This document shows, one piece after another, positions 5,097 to 7,056 of a stretch of DNA of 7,056 nt. Origin of the DNA: Candidatus Brocadiia bacterium (lineage in GTDB: Bacteria > Planctomycetota > PUPC01 > DSUN01). A model generated the notes under the pieces. That model was given only the letters and a program-made list of their open reading frames with translations, had not been told where the DNA came from and made no database searches. The stretch covers positions 1-7,056 of the forward strand of contig JADHXT010000183.1 in NCBI GenBank assembly GCA_016782825.1, in the 5' to 3' direction. Numbering within the stretch: the first letter of the stretch is position 1; every line of letters starts with the position of its first letter. Position numbers and translations under genes: made by a program.

Positions 5097-7056
5097 CTGG
5101 CCGGGCCGTAGACCTCGATCTCCGAAAGCCAGAGCTTGTTCGCCAGGTCGCCGACGGGCATGTAGCGGAGCTTCGCGGTCGTGATCGCGGGGAACTGGTG
5201 CACGTGGATGACGTCGCGGTTCCAGTGGGTGTGGACGACCTCTTTCCAGTCGCCGTCCAGCCAGGCCTCGACCTTGACCTCTTCGGGCACGGCCTCGGGG
5301 TGGTCGGGCGATTCGCAGACCACGACCGTGCCGATGGCGACCGGCTCCTTCCACGTGAGCTCCCACGTGGGCGGGCTGGGGACGAAGGCGAGGTACTCGA
5401 GCTTCGTGCGGTCAAACCAGCCGCCGGGCGGCGAGTCCCGCTTCCCGTCGTTCAGGCTCACGCTTCGGTCCGGGTCAATGCGCTCTTTCCACCAGCTTCG
5501 TGACGGGAGGTACTTCACGGTCGCCTGCGGCGCGAGATTGGGCGCTCCCGCAGGGACGGCGGTCTGCGGCGATTTGGGCGCGGGCAGGCGTAGCGTGGGG
5601 GTCGGGTCGGGCGCCAGCAGCAGGTTGTGGGTGTCGGGCCGCCAGACGAGCGGCGTGAGGGCCGTCTCCCAGAGCTTCTTGCCGTCCGCGCCGAAGCGGC
5701 GGACGATCCCACGGCCGTCGCCGACGACTGTCTCGCCCGACGGCCCCGCGAGACGAATCACCGCTCGGGCATCGACGTTACCCTGCCAGACGACGCGGCC
5801 GCTGAACTCGACGACGCCGACCCCGCCCGTCGCGGTGGCAAAGGCCACGCGCCCCGATTCGGGCAGCAGGCCGAGCGTCGTGATCATCCCGCCGCCCGCC
5901 GGCACGAAGCCGCCGACCTGGCCGCCGCCGTTCATCAGGCGGACGGCGCCCCCCACCTCGCCGATGGCGTAGCGGAGGCCGTCGGGCGCGAAGGCGCTCG
6001 CAGTCACCTCGTCGGGCGCCTTCCAGTGCCAGAGGAGCTTGCCGTCGCGGAAGGCGAAGAACTCGCGGTCGCCGACGACGAGCAGGTGGCCGTCGAAGAG
6101 CTGCACGCGGCCCATCGTCGAGCCGACGGGCAAGGAGACCTGGTCGAGGGTCGCCCCGGTGGCCGCGTCGCGCATGAACAGCTTCCCGTTGTGCTGGAGG
6201 ACGAAGCGCCTGCCGTCCGGTGAGAGCCGGACCTGGGGGAAGCTCGCGGTGTCCGGCCAGGCATGGCTTTCGGGGCCTGGGGCGTTGTAGTGGACGGAGT
6301 CGTCCCGCGCGACGACCTTGCGAGCCTTGAGGTCCCAGACGGCGATGCCCTTGCTCCCGGCGGCCCCGAGGCGGCGACCGTCGGGGGTCAGGCTGAAGGA
6401 CGCCTGCTTGAGGAAGTTGTCCGCCTGCTCGGGGAAGTTCGGTGTGCAGTCGCGCACGCCGCCCACGCGGCGGCCGGGCGCGGCGACGCGCAGCATCGGC
6501 TTGCCCTCGCGATCGTTAAGCTTCAGGTAGAGCGTCGTCGGGTCGTTCTCGTGCGACAGCACCGCGAAGCCGCCGGCAAAGGTCTCGAGGCGAACGGGGA
6601 AGAACTTGCCCGCCAGATCCTTGCCCAGGGCGCGGCCCTGCCCGTCAAGGACGAACAGGTTGTTGCCCCAGCCCTTGAGCCCCGCGGCGATCCGCGTGCC
6701 GTCGGGCGACGCGGCCAGTTCCGAAATGGGCACGCCGACGAAGCGCCGGATACCCTCGACCTTCGTCTCGCCCTGCTCCTGGGCGGCCACGGCGTCGAAG
6801 AGGACATTGGGCTCAGCGTCCGGCTCCAGAACCGGGGGCGGGGACGCGAGCGCCTTGGCCGCCGCGAGGAGTCCCTCCGGATCGCCCCCGGAAAGCGAGA
6901 TGGCGTCCTCCGTGTCGTAGGCCGCCATGGCGGCGAACTGCACCAGGCCCCGACCTGGCCCGGGGTCGGTGGCCGTGAGCTGGATCGGCAGGGCGTTCGT
7001 CTTGATGACGCCGCTCGGAAGGGCAGGCGTGTCGAAGGCGATGACGAGGGTGTACT
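5087..7056 (-). CDS. Beta-propeller (WD40/PQQ-like) protein with C-terminal discoidin-like domain, 5' truncated
   Basis: The frame is open from the right edge to TAG at 5087-5089, giving 655 residues in the window. Upstream of the GTG at 6943, 37 more codons (YTLVIAFDTPALPSGVIK and onward) are coding-like, so that GTG is internal. Residues about 105-490 hold seven or eight propeller blades: ISELAASPDGTRIAAGLKG, ASFSLTPDGRRLGAAGSKG, VRLSPDGRRFVLQHNGKLFM, MGRVQLFDGHLLVVGD, ASAFAPDGLRYAIGE, LGLLPESGRVAFATATGGVG and GETVVGDGRGIVRRFGADG. The SPDG/APDG turns followed by a strand and VWDL or a similar ending are typical of WD40 or PQQ-like repeats. A Pro/Ala-rich linker (about 5526-5625) leads to a discoidin/F5-8C-like domain at residues about 509-651. 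This contains SWWKERIDPDRSVSLNDGKR, WELTWKEPVAIGTVVVCESP and the usual closing LWLSEIEVYG. The protein is probably exported, but the N-terminus is missing. Its role is probably binding a glycan or a protein partner; no catalytic residue is evident. Confidence 0.88.
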   Translation of the reverse strand, partial: YTLVIAFDTPALPSGVIKTNALPIQLTATDPGPGRGLVQFAAMAAYDTEDAISLSGGDPEGLLAAAKALASPPPVLEPDAEPNVLFDAVAAQEQGETKVEGIRRFVGVPISELAASPDGTRIAAGLKGWGNNLFVLDGQGRALGKDLAGKFFPVRLETFAGGFAVLSHENDPTTLYLKLNDREGKPMLRVAAPGRRVGGVRDCTPNFPEQADNFLKQASFSLTPDGRRLGAAGSKGIAVWDLKARKVVARDDSVHYNAPGPESHAWPDTASFPQVRLSPDGRRFVLQHNGKLFMRDAATGATLDQVSLPVGSTMGRVQLFDGHLLVVGDREFFAFRDGKLLWHWKAPDEVTASAFAPDGLRYAIGEVGGAVRLMNGGGQVGGFVPAGGGMITTLGLLPESGRVAFATATGGVGVVEFSGRVVWQGNVDARAVIRLAGPSGETVVGDGRGIVRRFGADGKKLWETALTPLVWRPDTHNLLLAPDPTPTLRLPAPKSPQTAVPAGAPNLAPQATVKYLPSRSWWKERIDPDRSVSLNDGKRDSPPGGWFDRTKLEYLAFVPSPPTWELTWKEPVAIGTVVVCESPDHPEAVPEEVKVEAWLDGDWKEVVHTHWNRDVIHVHQFPAITTAKLRYMPVGDLANKLWLSEIEVYGPASRR

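Noticed and set aside
5627..6223. A plus-strand frame of 198 codons opposite the propeller repeats
   Set aside because: It mirrors the repeated propeller codons. Its composition is skewed to Ala, Glu, Arg and Asp with no motif.
6941..6943. GTG as the start of the propeller protein
   Set aside because: The frame stays open and coding-like to the right edge, and there is no purine-rich ribosome site before the GTG. The true start lies outside the window.

Overview
This is a GC-rich, gene-dense bacterial window. It holds two divergent-origin, tail-to-tail transcription blocks that meet near position 4050. The style is that of Planctomycetota or a neighbouring phylum (Verrucomicrobiota, Lentisphaerota): very large secreted proteins with discoidin-like modules, beta-propeller plus discoidin fusions, and few recognisable housekeeping motifs. 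This taxonomic reading is inferred from protein style, because no rRNA or marker gene is present. I see no tRNA, insertion sequence, CRISPR array or integrase.

Left block, plus strand. Positions 1-666 are the C-terminal part of a TIM-barrel-like protein whose start lies outside the window. After a short gap comes a 3.3 kb gene (706-4032). It encodes a secreted multidomain protein: signal peptide, N-terminal discoidin-like beta region, middle jelly-roll-like region, a long aromatic-rich all-alpha region that looks like a six-hairpin (alpha/alpha)6 glycosidase barrel, and a small C-terminal beta-sandwich. The two genes are close enough to be co-transcribed. They suggest work on an extracellular or periplasmic carbohydrate, although no substrate can be read from the sequence.

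Right block, minus strand, read from the right edge inwards. First is a gene truncated at the window edge (5087-7056) that encodes a WD40/PQQ-type beta-propeller followed by a proline-rich linker and a discoidin-like domain. Next is a short coding-like stretch (4909-5086) in the +1 frame relative to that gene, with no good start of its own. Last is a cytoplasmic-looking transglutaminase-like protein (4077-4865) with recognisable Cys and His catalytic positions but Glu where Asp is usual. The blocks converge across a 44-base gap containing a weak stem-loop.

The most interesting points are the large six-hairpin protein, which I cannot place in a named glycoside hydrolase family; the orphan coding-like tail immediately after the TAG stop of the propeller gene; and the Asp-to-Glu change in the transglutaminase-like protein. 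No clearly new defence or mobile system is visible.
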